A stretch of 64,000 nt of DNA, taken from NCBI RefSeq assembly GCF_034808145.1, contig NZ_JAXHGM010000009.1, positions 1 through 64,000 of the forward strand, in the 5' to 3' direction. A program made the position numbers and the translations under genes. Shown in pieces: positions 55,729-64,000 of this stretch. The first letter of the stretch is position 1. Each line of letters begins with the position of its first letter. The stretch is from Halorubellus sp034808145. GTDB taxonomy: Archaea > Halobacteriota > Halobacteria > Halobacteriales > Natrialbaceae. The notes beneath the pieces are model-generated. The model did no database searches. It was not told the origin of the DNA and saw only the letters and a list, made by a program, of their open reading frames with translations.

Positions 55729-58101
55729 TCAGGCGTCGATGATTCGATCGGGCTCAATCCGGGACAACCGCATCGCGTTCCCGGTGACGCCGAGGCTCAT
55801 CCCCATATCTCCGACAACGACTGCCAGCGCAACGCTGACCAGGCCCAGCGGCACGCCTAGCGCGAGTAGGAGCTTCACGCCGAGGCTGGCCCAGATGTTT
55901 TGCCGGATCACACCGTTGGCCGTATGCGACAGATCGTACAGGTACGGGAGTTTCCCGATGTCGTCGCCCATCAACGCAATATCAGCCGTTTCGAGGGCGG
56001 TGTCGGTGCCCGCCGCGCCCATCGCGATGCCGACCTCCGCAGTGGCGAGCGCGGGGGCGTCATTGATGCCGTCGCCGACCATCGCAACCTCCCCGTACTC
56101 CGCCTGTAACTCTTCGACTGCGTCGACCTTCTCGTCGGGCAGGAGTTCGGCGCGATACTCATCGACACCGACCTGCTCGGCGATGGCGCGGGCGGTGCCC
56201 TCGTTGTCGCCGGTCAGCATCACCACGCGCTCGACGCCCAGCTCGTGCAGGCGTTCGACAGCCCGCTTCGAGGCCGGGCGAACCTCGTCGGCGATGGCGA
56301 TCGCACCCAGCAGTTCCGACTCCGTCCCGACGATGACGACCGTCTTGCCCTCCCGCTCCAGCGCGGAGAGTGCATTCTCGGCAAACGCCCCGTCGTCGGA
56401 CTCTGACGACTCTTCCGCTACGACGCCGCCGTCCGTCTCGCGGCGTGCTCGAGCGAGGTCGAAGCCCAGCTCCTCGAAGAGCGCGGGCTTGCCCGCATAG
56501 TACGTCTTGCCGTCGATCTCGCCCCGGATGCCCTTCCCCGTGAGGCTCTCGAAACTCGTCGCATCGGGCAGATTACCCACGCCCGTCTCCTCAGCACGGG
56601 CGAGAATGGCCGCAGCGATGGGGTGCTCACTGCGACGCTCCAGTCCGGCGGCGCGACGGAGCAGATCGTCCTCCGTGGTGTCACCGACCGGGACGACATC
56701 GGTGACGGCGAGTTCGCCCTTCGTGAGCGTCCCCGTCTTGTCGAGCGCGACGGCATCGACTTCGCCCATCGCCTCGAGGTAGTTGCCGCCCTTGATCAGG
56801 ACGCCGTTCTTCGCGGCGCTCGTAATTCCCGACACCACCGAGACGGGCGTCGAGATGACGAACGCACAGGGACAGGCGATCACCAGCAGGGTGAGCCCCC
56901 GGATGAACCACGTCTGCCAGTCGCTCGCGAAGGTGAACCCGTACCCGGCCAGGTCGACCGAGATGGGGTCGGCGATGACCAGCGGCGGGATTGCGGCGGT
57001 CAGGATTGCCAGCACGACGACGAGGGGTGTGTAGTAGCCGGAGAAGCGGTCGACGAACTGCTCAGACTCGGTCTTCTTCGCCTGTGCGCCCTGGACCATC
57101 TCGATGATGCGCGAGAGCGTCGAATCGCCAGCGGTTGAGGTGACCTCTACCTCGAGGTACCCCTCTTCGTTGATCGCGCCGGCGTAGACCTCATCGCCCG
57201 TCTGCTTGTCGACGGGGACGCTCTCGCCCGTGATCGGCGACTGGTCGACTGCACTCCCGCCTTCGATAACCGTTCCGTCGAGCGGAATCTTGTCGCCGGG
57301 GCGGACGACGACGGTCTCGCCAACGTCGACCTCCTCGGCGGGAACGGTCACTTCCTCACCGTCGCGAAGGACGGTCGCCTCGTCGGGCGAGAGTTCCATC
57401 AGCTCGCGCAGGGAGTCCCGTGCCCTGTCCATCGCGTAGTCCTCGAGCAGCTCGGCGATGCTGAACAGGACGGCCAGCGTCGCCGCCTCGACGAAGTAGC
57501 CGATACCGGTCGCCGCGATGATCGCCGTCCCCATCAGCAGGTCGATGTCGAGGCTTCGGTTCTTCGCGGAGTAGTACCCGCTACGGACGACCGGGATGCC
57601 ACTGGCCGCGACGGCGCCGAGGAACAGGACATCTGCGATGTGGAGCGGGTACTCGAGGACGCTCGCCACCGTGGCGTTCTGTCCGGTGAGGAGGAACTCA
57701 AAGATGAGACCGAGCGTGACGAACGCCGCGCCGAGCCACGTCTTCTTCGCGCGAGGACTCGTCCAGACCTCCGATGGTGGCGCGATGTCGACGCCATCGG
57801 TCGCTTGGTTGTCCTCATCATCGCCCTCGGCGTCCGAGCCCCCGACGACCTCGTAGCCGGCGCCTTCAATCGCCTTGATTACGTCGGCTTCGCTAGTTCG
57901 ATCAGGGTCGTACGTGACGTTGGCCGTGCCGGTGGTCGGCTGGAGCGTGACGTCAGTAATGCCGTCGACACGCTGGAGGCTCTTGTTCACCTTTTGGGCG
58001 CAAGAGGGACAGTCCATCTCGGGAACGGCGAGGCGGGCGGTCAGCTCACGTCGCTGTCCGCCGCCGCTCGTTCCTCCTGCTGCGTCCGGATTCTCTGTCA
58101 T
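55729..58101 (-). CDS. Zn/Cd/Pb-type P1B ATPase (heavy-metal translocating)
   Basis: A 790-residue efflux pump. One HMA domain (MDCPSCAQKVNKSL, ~35), six to eight membrane helices with CPC in IACPCAFVISTPVSV, phosphorylation site DKTGTLTKGE, and GDGINDAPALATAEVGIAMG. The ICPCAxV-type helix and the single DCPSC HMA point to ZntA/CadA-like divalent metal export rather than Cu, but this is not certain. Start at ATG 58101 removes a leader that contains the palindrome at 58138. An HTH_10 regulator lies directly upstream on the same strand. Confidence 0.9.
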   Translation of the reverse strand: MTENPDAAGGTSGGGQRRELTARLAVPEMDCPSCAQKVNKSLQRVDGITDVTLQPTTGTANVTYDPDRTSEADVIKAIEGAGYEVVGGSDAEGDDEDNQATDGVDIAPPSEVWTSPRAKKTWLGAAFVTLGLIFEFLLTGQNATVASVLEYPLHIADVLFLGAVAASGIPVVRSGYYSAKNRSLDIDLLMGTAIIAATGIGYFVEAATLAVLFSIAELLEDYAMDRARDSLRELMELSPDEATVLRDGEEVTVPAEEVDVGETVVVRPGDKIPLDGTVIEGGSAVDQSPITGESVPVDKQTGDEVYAGAINEEGYLEVEVTSTAGDSTLSRIIEMVQGAQAKKTESEQFVDRFSGYYTPLVVVLAILTAAIPPLVIADPISVDLAGYGFTFASDWQTWFIRGLTLLVIACPCAFVISTPVSVVSGITSAAKNGVLIKGGNYLEAMGEVDAVALDKTGTLTKGELAVTDVVPVGDTTEDDLLRRAAGLERRSEHPIAAAILARAEETGVGNLPDATSFESLTGKGIRGEIDGKTYYAGKPALFEELGFDLARARRETDGGVVAEESSESDDGAFAENALSALEREGKTVVIVGTESELLGAIAIADEVRPASKRAVERLHELGVERVVMLTGDNEGTARAIAEQVGVDEYRAELLPDEKVDAVEELQAEYGEVAMVGDGINDAPALATAEVGIAMGAAGTDTALETADIALMGDDIGKLPYLYDLSHTANGVIRQNIWASLGVKLLLALGVPLGLVSVALAVVVGDMGMSLGVTGNAMRLSRIEPDRIIDA

Positions 58102-58137
58102 CACGTCACGGTAGGAGCGGGAGTTCGATATGTCTTT

Positions 58138-58153
58138 GTTGGAATATTCCAAC
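58138..58153. promoter_or_regulatory. Perfect 16-bp palindrome upstream of the Zn/Cd ATPase
   Basis: GTTGGAATATTCCAAC, 36 bases before the ATPase ATG and eight bases beyond the stop of the regulator gene. AT-rich centre in a GC-rich region; a likely operator or promoter site for metal-responsive control. Confidence 0.65.
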
Positions 58154-58161
58154 TACGGCCC

Positions 58162-58908
58162 TCAGTGGGATGCCAGCCGTTCTTCCGCTACCCGCTCGCC
58201 GGCGACATGTTGCTTCGCCAAATGTTCTTCCGCCCGACGGAGTCGGTAGGTGAGTGTTGACCGTGGCACGTCGAGATGCTCTGCGAGTTCTCCAACATCG
58301 ACCTCGCGGGGTGATTCGTAGTAGCCGTGTTCGACGGCGGCCTGGAGAGCAGCCTCTTGGGCTGGAGGCAATCCACTTGGTGTTCCGTCGCTTCCCCTAG
58401 CTGATGTTGTGTCCGCTGTGCGGAGCATCTCCATCTGGGCGCACTCCCCGACGGCGACTTTGAGAGCGTCGAAGAACGCCGCCACGTCGCCATCGCCGGA
58501 GTGGATGAGTCGCCACGTGTAGTGGCGGCCCTCGTGACGAGTCTCGAACAGCACGCCGTCGCCGAGGTGGTCGCGAGCGATGTGGGGGACTGAGGCGCAG
58601 GTCGGAGTGCGCTCCCAATCTGAGTAGAGGATGAGCGCGTCGTCCGTGCGGTCGAGGACGCGGGTGGTCTGTGTGGCGTTGCAGTCCTCGGTGGCGAGAC
58701 AGTCAGCGTAGTAGTCGCCGTTGAGAAAGGCGTCCTCGATGGCGTTGAGCGCCTCAGGCGTACCGGTGGCATGGTCGACCCGCCAGAGACGCTCGGCAGT
58801 GGCGTGCAGCGAGAGCGAGCGAACGCGAGCGTCGGGGTGGTCGGCGAGGGCGTCCGCCACCCTGTTGCAGCCGGGCTCGTATTCGAGAGCGAAGACGAGT
58901 TCGCGCAT
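58162..58908 (-). CDS. HTH_10 (Bat-type) transcriptional regulator of the metal ATPase
   Basis: A 248-residue protein. The N-terminal ~170 residues form an unrecognised sensory domain with several Cys/His candidates for metal binding (CNRVAD, CLATEDC, CASVPH, ECAQ). The C-terminal HTH_10 is at ~190-240: LPPAQEAALQAAVEHGYYESPREVDVGELAEHLDVPRSTLTYRLRRAEEHL. Start at 58908 (MRELVFALEYEPGC) fits the family. It sits directly upstream of the ATPase, with the palindrome between them, so it probably activates that gene on metal exposure. Confidence 0.85.
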   Translation of the reverse strand: MRELVFALEYEPGCNRVADALADHPDARVRSLSLHATAERLWRVDHATGTPEALNAIEDAFLNGDYYADCLATEDCNATQTTRVLDRTDDALILYSDWERTPTCASVPHIARDHLGDGVLFETRHEGRHYTWRLIHSGDGDVAAFFDALKVAVGECAQMEMLRTADTTSARGSDGTPSGLPPAQEAALQAAVEHGYYESPREVDVGELAEHLDVPRSTLTYRLRRAEEHLAKQHVAGERVAEERLASH

Positions 58909-58969
58909 ACCCCGTCTAAGGCCTGCTACGACATAACCCATGGCCTGCAGCGTTGTCGACCAGTAGATC

Positions 58970-59254
58970 TCAGATTACGTCGTCAGGGTCGTGAACTTCC
59001 TGCATTCGCTGTGCTTCGGCCGCGTATTGCTCCTGGAGGTCGGGGTCATCGACCATGCCAAGATTGCCGGGTTCAGCATCGACTGCTGCTGTCGTATCTC
59101 GGACGTCGGTGAAGGACGTGAGTGCGCGTTCCTTCCGATAGTACTGTTCTCCATCGGGCGTTGCGTAGGTGAGGATGATCAGATTCTGCTCGTCATCGGA
59201 GTACGTCCGTTCGACAAGCCAAACACGAACGTCATCTTCAGACTGATTTGACAT
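58970..59254 (-). CDS. Small haloarchaeal accessory protein (94 residues)
   Basis: MSNQSEDDVRVWLVERTYSD and NLIILTYATPDGEQYYRKERALTSF form a beta-sheet-like N-terminal half; the C-terminal ~35 residues are acidic and helical. No family recognised with confidence. It follows the DUF6735-like gene by 37 bases on the same strand and may share its promoter. Function unknown. Confidence 0.68.
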   Translation of the reverse strand: MSNQSEDDVRVWLVERTYSDDEQNLIILTYATPDGEQYYRKERALTSFTDVRDTTAAVDAEPGNLGMVDDPDLQEQYAAEAQRMQEVHDPDDVI

Positions 59255-59291
59255 ACTTAGACGTCCCCCGATATCCACTAAGGGATTGGTG

Positions 59292-59954
59292 TTACGACTT
59301 GCCGAGACTCGCTGTCTCGAAGGGTGACTCTCCGGTCGGAATGAGCAGCTCCTGTCGGTCTCCGACTCGCTCGGCCAGCTTCCGTTTCAGGTACTGTCTC
59401 GCCGTCGACGGCGTGAAGACGCCCTTGTCCAGCATATCGCCGACGACGTCTTTGAGGGCCGCGAACTGTCCCTGGAGGTGGCCGTCGCCGACCGGCTCGC
59501 CGTCGTACCAGCGCACCGTCGCGAGCGCGCCGTTCCCGACCGTCTCTCCCTGTTCAACCGTCTCCGAGTCGTACTGGAGCCCGAACCACAGCGTCCGATA
59601 GGCGGTCACCTCGAACGTCGTCGACACCACGAAGAACGCCTCGTGATGGAGGTAGTCGAGATGGTCCGCGACGATCTCGTCGAGGGTGAGCCCGGTGGCG
59701 CGGGGCTTCGGCTCGACGACCGTCGACGGTCGATCCTCGCCAGCGAGGTAGCCGTCGACCGCATCTGCCTCAAGGCCATCGGCAAGCTCTGCGAGGAGCT
59801 GTTTCGCCCACTTGGAGTCGGTGTCGTCGCCACCGAACGGCGACTCAGCCGAAATTCGGTGCTTGAGCTTGAGGTTCGCTGCGCCCCAATGGCTGTAGTG
59901 GAGCGTGTACTGTCCGTCTGTGCGTTCGTACGCAACGAGTGCGCGGTGTCCCAT
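59292..59954 (-). CDS. DUF6735-like accessory protein
   Basis: A 220-residue protein. The N-terminus MGHRALVAYERTDGQYTLHY and SHWGAANLKLKHRI is what I associate with DUF6735 (from memory). The middle has DEIVADHLDYLHHEAFFVVSTTFEVTAYRTLWFGLQ; the C-terminus is helical. Its ATG follows TCACCTC (minus strand GAGGTGATTGCTCG), a ribosome-binding site, and then the dyad element at 59992-60025. Function unknown. Confidence 0.78.
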   Translation of the reverse strand: MGHRALVAYERTDGQYTLHYSHWGAANLKLKHRISAESPFGGDDTDSKWAKQLLAELADGLEADAVDGYLAGEDRPSTVVEPKPRATGLTLDEIVADHLDYLHHEAFFVVSTTFEVTAYRTLWFGLQYDSETVEQGETVGNGALATVRWYDGEPVGDGHLQGQFAALKDVVGDMLDKGVFTPSTARQYLKRKLAERVGDRQELLIPTGESPFETASLGKS

Positions 59955-59991
59955 CGAGCAATCACCTCACGGGGCGATCGCGACTGGATCT

Positions 59992-60025
59992 CCCCGCACC
60001 CCTCCCGGGGGAAGAAAAACAAACA
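59992..60025 (-). promoter_or_regulatory. Upstream dyad element of the DUF6735-like gene
   Basis: Minus strand GTTTGTTTTTCTTC followed by CCCCCGGGAGGGGTGCGGGG. Same order as at the DUF6166-like gene. Confidence 0.55.
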
Positions 60026-60103
60026 GCTGTGACCGGTTCGAACAGCCTACTGGGTTAGTTCTGTCCCGGCGATTATTCATAGTCCTGTACTAATAGTGGG
60101 GCA

Positions 60104-61486
60104 ATGTCATTAGAGTCGGAAGAAATTCACCAGCTGCTAGAATGGGCAATTGACTGGCAACACGATATCAGCCGTAATTCGACACCTGATGCGTTTGAAG
60201 CAAGCGAACGCTCGTCGTCACCGTGGGCTCGCCATCGTTCAAATTATGCGTTCGAGAAACTAGCACAGGAGACTTTCCCGCTCTATGACTTGGGAATTGC
60301 TCCATCTGATATAATGTCAGATGTGATGGGCATCATCCAAGACCTGGCATTCGAATCGGACGCTGAGGTAGACTGGGACGAATATCACTATCCCGTTGAG
60401 GAATCGATTGAAGAAGATGGACTGGTATCGACGTACGAGGCAAAAGTCAATCAGGTCATTGCTGAAATCGGGCAGGGTGAGCAACTGGAAACTATCTTCT
60501 ATTTCCCGTTGAATATACAATGGGCTGGCTCTCCGCCAGAAATTGAGATTTTCGATATTACCTTCCAGCCAATCTCTGAGTCTGAATGGTCTGAGCAGCT
60601 TTCAGAATTTAGAAGGTATCCCGACACATTCGGAACTGGGACGGTGGAGTCGCTGTGTGAGGATACAGATTATAGCTATTGGACGACGACTATTCAGTCG
60701 AAAGGACGTAGCTATGCAGCGAATAAGCTCAATACTGCTCTGAATCTGTTGTGTGCGAAGATCAATCATACACTCTATTGTTGGGAAATTCAGCGATTGA
60801 GCGAGCGGGACCAGTCCTCGCCAGGGAACCCACGGTGGTCATGGATACAAGAACCGATGGCTGTCCTTACAGCTGGCACTGACCATCCATTAGAGGTCGC
60901 CATCACCAATAGGAGTTCACCTCGCACTGTGGACTTGGATTGGACTAATGGAGATCTGCCGGAGCGGTTTGAGGAGATCCCGTCCTTCAATTATGGCGCT
61001 GATGGACTTGCAGGGATATTCCAAGATGCTCTTTTAGAGTATCAGCGAGCAATGCTCGAGACAGAACGTCAGAATGCATTTTTCGGATTTTGGCGGTGTA
61101 TTGAAGAACTCACATTAGCTGGGCACGGTGAAAAAAGCGAAATCGTTGACCGGGCGATGTGGGCATATAGTGTCAGTGCCAGTGAGGCCCACGAAATATT
61201 TTTCAAAACCATCACTGAGCAGCTCTATGACACACGGAACAAATGGGTCCACGAAGCAAACTGGGGGGACATCTGGGAAATCCATGAACGCGTGGCCAAG
61301 TACTTAGCTGATTCATTGATTCAATTATATATAGACGATTTCTATGGGCTGGATCAAAACGTGGTGGCAGAGGCCTTCCGATATGCCCGTATGGAAGAGC
61401 CCCAGCGAGAAAAGAAGCAACGCCAGGCCAAACAACGTCTGGAGGCACTAAATGAACTCAATAATATCGAGCAAGACTGTCCATAG
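60104..61486 (+). CDS. HEPN-domain protein, possible abortive-infection factor
   Basis: A 460-residue protein. The C-terminal ~130 residues are helical and contain Arg378-Asn-x3-His383 (TRNKWVHEA), the R-x4-H motif with a polar residue after Arg that marks catalytic HEPN ribonucleases. The N-terminal ~300 residues are mixed alpha/beta and unrecognised, an architecture reminiscent of ApeA-type and other single-gene defence proteins. Its base composition is visibly lower in GC than its neighbours, with many A/T-ending codons, and it sits between accessory genes and an IS, so recent transfer is likely. Target unknown. Confidence 0.72.
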   Translation: MSLESEEIHQLLEWAIDWQHDISRNSTPDAFEASERSSSPWARHRSNYAFEKLAQETFPLYDLGIAPSDIMSDVMGIIQDLAFESDAEVDWDEYHYPVEESIEEDGLVSTYEAKVNQVIAEIGQGEQLETIFYFPLNIQWAGSPPEIEIFDITFQPISESEWSEQLSEFRRYPDTFGTGTVESLCEDTDYSYWTTTIQSKGRSYAANKLNTALNLLCAKINHTLYCWEIQRLSERDQSSPGNPRWSWIQEPMAVLTAGTDHPLEVAITNRSSPRTVDLDWTNGDLPERFEEIPSFNYGADGLAGIFQDALLEYQRAMLETERQNAFFGFWRCIEELTLAGHGEKSEIVDRAMWAYSVSASEAHEIFFKTITEQLYDTRNKWVHEANWGDIWEIHERVAKYLADSLIQLYIDDFYGLDQNVVAEAFRYARMEEPQREKKQRQAKQRLEALNELNNIEQDCP

Positions 61487-61727
61487 TTGATTTGGCGGTT
61501 TACAGGTTGGGCAAGTAGTGTGCGAAGCTCTCCGGCGGAGTCCTGAGCTAGCGAAGGTCTCGGAGAACTTCGACCCTCGCGATTCCGATGTCGTGGTCCG
61601 TAAGGTCCTAAACCATCCGTCTTTAGTTAAGCGAGAAAACGCGTGATAGCGGCGGCTTATCGAGGCATCTTTCGGAAGGAATGAGGAAGTCCAGTCTGTG
61701 CACGACAAGGACTCCTCATCTCGGATT

Positions 61728-63002
61728 ATGCGTCGGCTCACTACACTGTTTCCCTCTGAGTTCCTCGAAGAGCACGCCGAGGAACTCGGCGTGGTCGAAC
61801 GTGACCGTAAGCTCCAGATCCCTGCCTTCGTTTGGGCGTTCGTGTTCGGCTTCGCCGCAGGCGAAAGCCGAACACTCGCCGGGTTTAGACGCTGTTACAA
61901 CTCTACTGCCGATGAGACGATCTCTCCTGGTGGATTCTATCAGCGGTTGACACCGACGCTTGCGGAGTACCTCCGCGACCTCGTCGAGCGGGGCCTCGAC
62001 GAGGTCGCTGTTCCTAACGCTTTTGACGCTGATATCGACCGATTTAGAGACGTGATGATCGCTGATGGAACGGTGTTGCGGTTACACGAGTTTCTCTCAG
62101 ATCAGTTTGAAGCCCGCCACGAGGAGCAGGCTGGAGCGAAGCTCCACCTGCTCCACAATGCCACAGAGCAGACGATTGAACGGCTCGATACTGCTAACGA
62201 GAAAACGCACGACAGCACCTTGTTCAACACGGGGCCGTGGCTTGAGAATCGCCTTGTGCTGTTCGATCTCGCCTACTTCAAATACCGCCGGTTTGCGCTG
62301 ATCGACGAAAACGACGGCTACTTCGTGAGTCGGCTGAAGCAGAACGCAAATCCGCTCATTACGGGGGAGTTACGGGAATGGCGCGGCCGCGCCATTCCCT
62401 TAGAGGGCGAGCAGCTCCGAGCTGTTCTCGATGATCTTGACCGGAAATACATTGATGTAGAGGTCGAAGTCGAGTTCAAACGGGGGCCGTATAATGGGAC
62501 ACAGTCGCTGGATACGAAGCGATTTCGCGTCGTCGGCGTCCGCGACGAGGACGCCGACGACTACCACCTGTACATGACGAATTTAGCGAGGAAGGAGTTC
62601 TTTCCGGCGGATTTAGCGGAGATCTACCGCTGTCGGTGGGAAGTTGAGTTGCTGTTCCGGGAGCTGAAGACACAGTACGAATTGGACGAGTTCGACACGA
62701 GTGACGAACACGTGGTGATGATCTTATTGTACGCAGCACTGCTGTCGCTGCTTGTAAGCCGCGATCTGTTGGATCTAGTCACTGAGCAGGCGGATGATGA
62801 GCTTGTGTTTCCGACAGAGCGCTGGGCGGCGACCTTTCGGTCGCACGCCCAGCTCATTCTCCACGAACTCGGTGAGTTCCTTGGCTACTCACCACCGCCG
62901 CTGCTCGACCGGCTGATCGAAGACGCTCAAAAGATCCACAAGCGACGACCAATCTTACAAGAGACGCTCGCTACCGCTACACAACCGAGGTGTGAGGCTT
63001 AA
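61728..63002 (+). CDS. ISH8-type IS4-family transposase, intact
   Basis: A 424-residue DDE transposase. Asp residues in MIADGTVLRLHEF and in LVLFDLAYFKYRRF; Glu in the signature IYRCRWEVELLFRELK (Y-x2-R-x3-E-x6-K). Start at MRRLTTLFPSEF; an upstream in-frame ATG at 61698 adds ten residues. The stop overlaps the right inverted repeat. The gene contains several strong inverted repeats, including a perfect 26-bp palindrome at 62374. Confidence 0.92.
   Translation: MRRLTTLFPSEFLEEHAEELGVVERDRKLQIPAFVWAFVFGFAAGESRTLAGFRRCYNSTADETISPGGFYQRLTPTLAEYLRDLVERGLDEVAVPNAFDADIDRFRDVMIADGTVLRLHEFLSDQFEARHEEQAGAKLHLLHNATEQTIERLDTANEKTHDSTLFNTGPWLENRLVLFDLAYFKYRRFALIDENDGYFVSRLKQNANPLITGELREWRGRAIPLEGEQLRAVLDDLDRKYIDVEVEVEFKRGPYNGTQSLDTKRFRVVGVRDEDADDYHLYMTNLARKEFFPADLAEIYRCRWEVELLFRELKTQYELDEFDTSDEHVVMILLYAALLSLLVSRDLLDLVTEQADDELVFPTERWAATFRSHAQLILHELGEFLGYSPPPLLDRLIEDAQKIHKRRPILQETLATATQPRCEA
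62374..62399. repeat. Perfect 26-bp palindrome inside the ISH8-type transposase (copy B)
   Basis: Left arm GGGAATGGCGCGG and its exact complement. Compared with copy A, three outer base pairs differ on both arms in a compensating way. Confidence 0.85.
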
Positions 63003-63181
63003 CTAAAGACGGATGAGCGAGGCTGTGATGCGCAGTCTCGGACGAAACAGTGACTAGTTCGGCTTCGAATCTCCTCTCAATCGTCTCTTCCTATCGCACT
63101 CCCAACTAAATCGGTGGATTTTCGAAATTCCTGACAGCGTTGCCACTCAGAAATCCGCACTGGCCCCGACAGAGTACCTCC

Positions 63182-64000
63182 TTATCCGATTCCAGTCTCC
63201 TTCTTCAGCAGCGTGAGCGTATTGTCGGCCGTCACAATCGGCGCGTGTTCGTACTCACCAGTCAACTCGACTTGGACAAGTAAATCGACTGCTCGCCAAA
63301 TCGAGTACAACAGACACGCAAACGCGAAGTAGAAGAATCGGAGCCCGAAATCCGTCGACGTCGTCGCAGCCATGAATCGCTTGATCGACCGATAGCCACT
63401 CTCAATCTCCCACCGGTAGCCGTACTCACTGAGAAAACCACCACCCCGGTTGGACATGAACACCGAGTACTGTCGATGGTCGTCGTGCTCAGAGTCTTCT
63501 TTCCGGCGATAGATCAGCGTCGTCTCGTGCCACTCGTTCTTGCCAAGATGGAGCTTGCGGTCGGTCTCGTACCGGTCTTGATCGCGTTGGAGGAGTCGTT
63601 TGGCCTGAGCTTTCTCACTCGTTTGCATCCGTTTCGGCACGACGTAGGACAGTCCACGCTGGCTGATCATCTCTAGAATGTGCTGGCTGTCGAACTCCCG
63701 ATCCATCAGCACGTTATCGACGTGAACGAGGTCCTCAGCGGAGTCGAGCAGGTCCTTGACGATCTCCTTGCGTGACTCGCCTCGTCGAACTGGGCGGGCA
63801 TCAAGCACGAGTGGAACAGCGTTGCCGACCAGCTGGACTGTCGCCCACTGGTAGGCGTATTCGTCATTCTTCTCCTTCGTTCCGATTATCTCGTCCTCGT
63901 GGCCGGTACGGTCGCCGGTAAAGGGGTCGTCCTCGGTGATGTCGATCGCGACGATTCCAGCTCGAAAGAACTCCTCTGTCCCCGCGAGCTCGTTGATGAG
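63182..64000 (-). CDS. IS4-superfamily DDE transposase, long type, partial (copy 2)
   Basis: The C-terminal ~272 codons of a transposase very similar to the one at 3178; the gene continues beyond the window. The frame stays open to base 64000, reading AGIVAIDITEDDPFTGDRTG near the edge, which contains the first catalytic Asp. The second Asp is in VLMDREFDS and the Glu in YGYRWEIESGYRSIK. The non-coding 3' end between about 63024 and 63181 matches that of copy 1. It is inserted directly beside the ISH8-type copy B. Confidence 0.88.
   Translation of the reverse strand, partial: LINELAGTEEFFRAGIVAIDITEDDPFTGDRTGHEDEIIGTKEKNDEYAYQWATVQLVGNAVPLVLDARPVRRGESRKEIVKDLLDSAEDLVHVDNVLMDREFDSQHILEMISQRGLSYVVPKRMQTSEKAQAKRLLQRDQDRYETDRKLHLGKNEWHETTLIYRRKEDSEHDDHRQYSVFMSNRGGGFLSEYGYRWEIESGYRSIKRFMAATTSTDFGLRFFYFAFACLLYSIWRAVDLLVQVELTGEYEHAPIVTADNTLTLLKKETGIG

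Larger units (their letters stand above)
61614..63015 (+). mobile_element. ISH8-type insertion sequence, copy B (intact, 1402 bp)
   Basis: Perfect 17-bp terminal inverted repeats catccgtctttagttaa at 61614-61630 and 62999-63015. The length equals that I remember for ISH8. The ten bases outside each end (ggtcctaaac and agcgaggctg) do not match, so no target duplication is present. Confidence 0.92.

Noticed and set aside
1..64000. CRISPR array, replication origin or Orc1/Cdc6 gene.
   Set aside because: No regularly spaced repeats, no cas genes, and no initiator or iteron cluster was found on reading both strands.

Overview
The window is haloarchaeal DNA (class Halobacteria). It is GC-rich, its proteins are acidic, genes commonly overlap by the ATGA/GTGA type, and it carries a TFB gene, a Bat-type HTH activator, halocyanin, Tat lipoproteins and ISH8-type insertion sequences. 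No rRNA, tRNA, Orc1/Cdc6, Rep or other core chromosomal gene is seen. The density of insertion sequences, paralogous small genes and gene remnants fits a megaplasmid or a large genomic island. One short N-gap with homopolymer artefact (25338-25449) shows that it is a draft assembly.

Layout. 0.4-2.6 kb: tyrosine integrase cassette. 3.0-9.9 kb: two long IS4-type transposases around a geranylgeranyl-reductase-like flavoprotein, an SMR efflux gene and a divergent TrmB-type regulator. 9.9-13.0 kb: HD hydrolase and a row of small haloarchaeal accessory genes. 13.3-24.3 kb: MFS exporter, two copies of an HTH/DUF7521-like membrane gene pair, TFB overlapped by a wHTH gene, a divergent halocyanin/multicopper oxidase pair and an RND/MMPL exporter. 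24.4-26.0 kb: ISH8-type copy with the assembly gap. 26.0-29.4 kb: copper P-type ATPase with a UreH/SafE-like membrane protein. 29.4-36 kb: amidase, zinc-ribbon/glutamate dehydrogenase/membrane protein operon and a 960-residue Bat-like sensor. 36-41.5 kb: two MFS transporters (one NarK-like), DUF488, HPP-family protein and UspA. 41.8-45 kb: DUF932-like gene and a tightly coupled four-gene operon with a possible Mom-like DNA modification gene. 45-55.6 kb: lipoprotein, toxin-antitoxin pair, two TnpB elements, Mrr-like nuclease and a second copy of the small-gene module. 55.7-59 kb: Zn/Cd-type P-type ATPase with its HTH regulator. 59-61.5 kb: DUF6735-like gene and a HEPN-motif protein. 61.6-64 kb: intact ISH8-type element and an IS4-type transposase running off the edge.

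How it fits together. Metal and stress handling (two P-type ATPases, multicopper oxidase with halocyanin, RND and SMR exporters, UspA) sits between blocks of plasmid or phage-like accessory genes. Most of the leading accessory genes share one upstream design: a T-rich stretch, a GC-rich dyad such as CCCCTGAGGGG or GCGCCGGC/GCCGGCGC, then the start codon. That suggests a common control system acting on otherwise unrelated small genes. A separate 11-7-11 dyad is shared by the TFB promoter and the centre of the halocyanin/oxidase divergent promoter. Several genes exist as full copies plus truncated remnants, which shows repeated recombination within this replicon.
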